Made by a program: the position numbers and the translations under genes. Of a DNA stretch of 45,000 nt, positions 44,369 through 45,000 are shown one piece after another (the first letter of the stretch is position 1; every line of letters begins with the position of its first letter). Source of the DNA: Cristatella mucedo (Eukaryota > Bryozoa > Phylactolaemata > Cristatellidae). Location of the stretch: contig WPIO01000004.1 of the NCBI GenBank assembly GCA_009760855.2, positions 1,257,501 to 1,302,500 of the forward strand, given 5' to 3'. The notes beneath the pieces are model-generated. The model saw nothing but the letters and a program-made list of their open reading frames with translations, was not told the DNA's origin and made no database searches.

Positions 44369-44388
44369 GATGCAAGCAATCTACTTAC

Positions 44389-44575
44389 TGGTGCTAGATA
44401 GCGCCTGTCTCCTCCAGGGAATCCAACGAATGAGATCTGGCCAAATGCCGTTGATTTGATTTCCCTAGTATGCTGAGCAGTGCTCCACTTGGCAGCTTCT
44501 GCTCCCTGGTATGGCTGACATTCTCTCTGCCTATGCCATTCATATGTCTCTCCACAGCCACATGGTGCCATTGGA
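44389..44575 (-). CDS. TRPM channel exon A (N-terminal homology region)
   Basis: Encodes visible residues 1-62. It contains the cysteine motif CGCG followed by ETYEWH, then [18 protein letters not shown], which matches the TRPM N-terminal pattern of a C.CG motif followed by 'FG.I.F.G' before the first conserved block. The donor CCA|GTAAGT is strong (phase 0). The acceptor GGCAG at 44576-44580 is inferred; an in-frame TAA lies just upstream, so an earlier exon must exist. A (TA)n tract sits 23 bp past the donor. Confidence 0.82.
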
Positions 44576-44988
44576 CTGCCTCTTTAACATAAAGAAATTA
44601 CCAGATTAATCGCCATTATGCAGCTTTTTAAGGCGTTGTCCCTTACGCATAAGAAAACTGCTACAAATGCCACCTAGCAATGACAAGCATGCTTCTCTCG
44701 GTTGTGTGCATGATGACATGTTTTCTTCAATTTAAAGTGGTTTTGTATATGACACCTCGGGAGACATACTACTAGAATCGTCGCGAAAGCAAGCAGGCAG
44801 CACATTAGTTTCGCGCTGTCCTCCAGTTGTGCACTTGCAACTTCCGAGCAAAATTGGTCACCAATCGCCTATTGATTAGGCAGTTGGCTCGAATTGGTGT
44901 ATTCAAAGTGGAGGTAGCTGGTAACCACTTTGGGATCTAATGCAGAATAATAAGCTGGGCACTGGCAGCTTTATTATTAGATGCTTAC
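44576..44988. other. Intron upstream of exon A: no feature recognised
   Basis: No coding frame or repeat recognised. It presumably belongs to the intron preceding exon A. Confidence 0.45.
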
Positions 44989-45000
44989 TTTTCCTCGGAA
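44989..45000 (-). CDS. Possible 3' end of the next upstream TRPM exon (cut by window edge)
   Basis: On the minus strand, the 12 bases at the right edge end in AAA|GTAAGC, a good donor. The stretch is too short to test against the family. I list it because exon A needs an upstream exon and nothing else in 44580-44990 resembles one. Confidence 0.2.

Overview
The window looks like nuclear DNA of an invertebrate animal. It has one long gene split by spliceosomal introns, a dense graveyard of non-LTR retrotransposons, tRNA-derived SINEs, long (TA)n/(TG)n/(GA)n microsatellites and local CpG-rich stretches. I see no bacterial, viral or CRISPR features. The species cannot be fixed from this sequence.

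The one recognisable protein-coding gene runs on the minus strand from the right edge down to 6665. It is a TRPM-family cation channel. I reconstruct 24 exons (A to X) whose splice phases close without a gap. They give 1,354 residues and a natural TAG stop; the N-terminus lies right of the window. Exons A-N carry the cytosolic TRPM homology regions (44575-32145). Exon O carries the pre-S1 region with a large Ala/Gly-rich insertion, P-S carry S1-S6 (31240-19880), T carries the TRP helix, and U-X carry the C-terminal coiled coils (12117-6665). The pore has the FGQ filter, and the S2/S3 residues E, Q, N and D that bind calcium in TRPM2/4/5/8 are present. The C-terminus has neither a NUDT9-H domain nor an alpha-kinase.

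Layout: 1-1260 is CpG-rich with no gene I can support. 1260-2775 is a 5'-truncated LINE (family A). 2776-3870 holds a tRNA-like SINE head and AT-rich DNA. 3880-5690 is a diverged tandem array with a period of about 170-190 bp. 5690-8340 is CpG-rich and contains the last three channel exons. 8339-20000 and 20346-28727 are large introns filled with fragments of a second LINE (family B, L2/CR1-like, ending in a hairpin plus (ATT)n tail). 29000-45000 holds most exons, separated by smaller introns with several copies of a tRNA-headed SINE whose tail resembles that of LINE B.

The points most worth a second look are: the undescribed tandem array at 3880-5690; a LINE copy whose edge falls inside the splice donor of exon T; the SINE/LINE shared tail; (GA)n microsatellites that grow from within the LINE tail; and the TRPM2/8-like channel without an enzyme domain.
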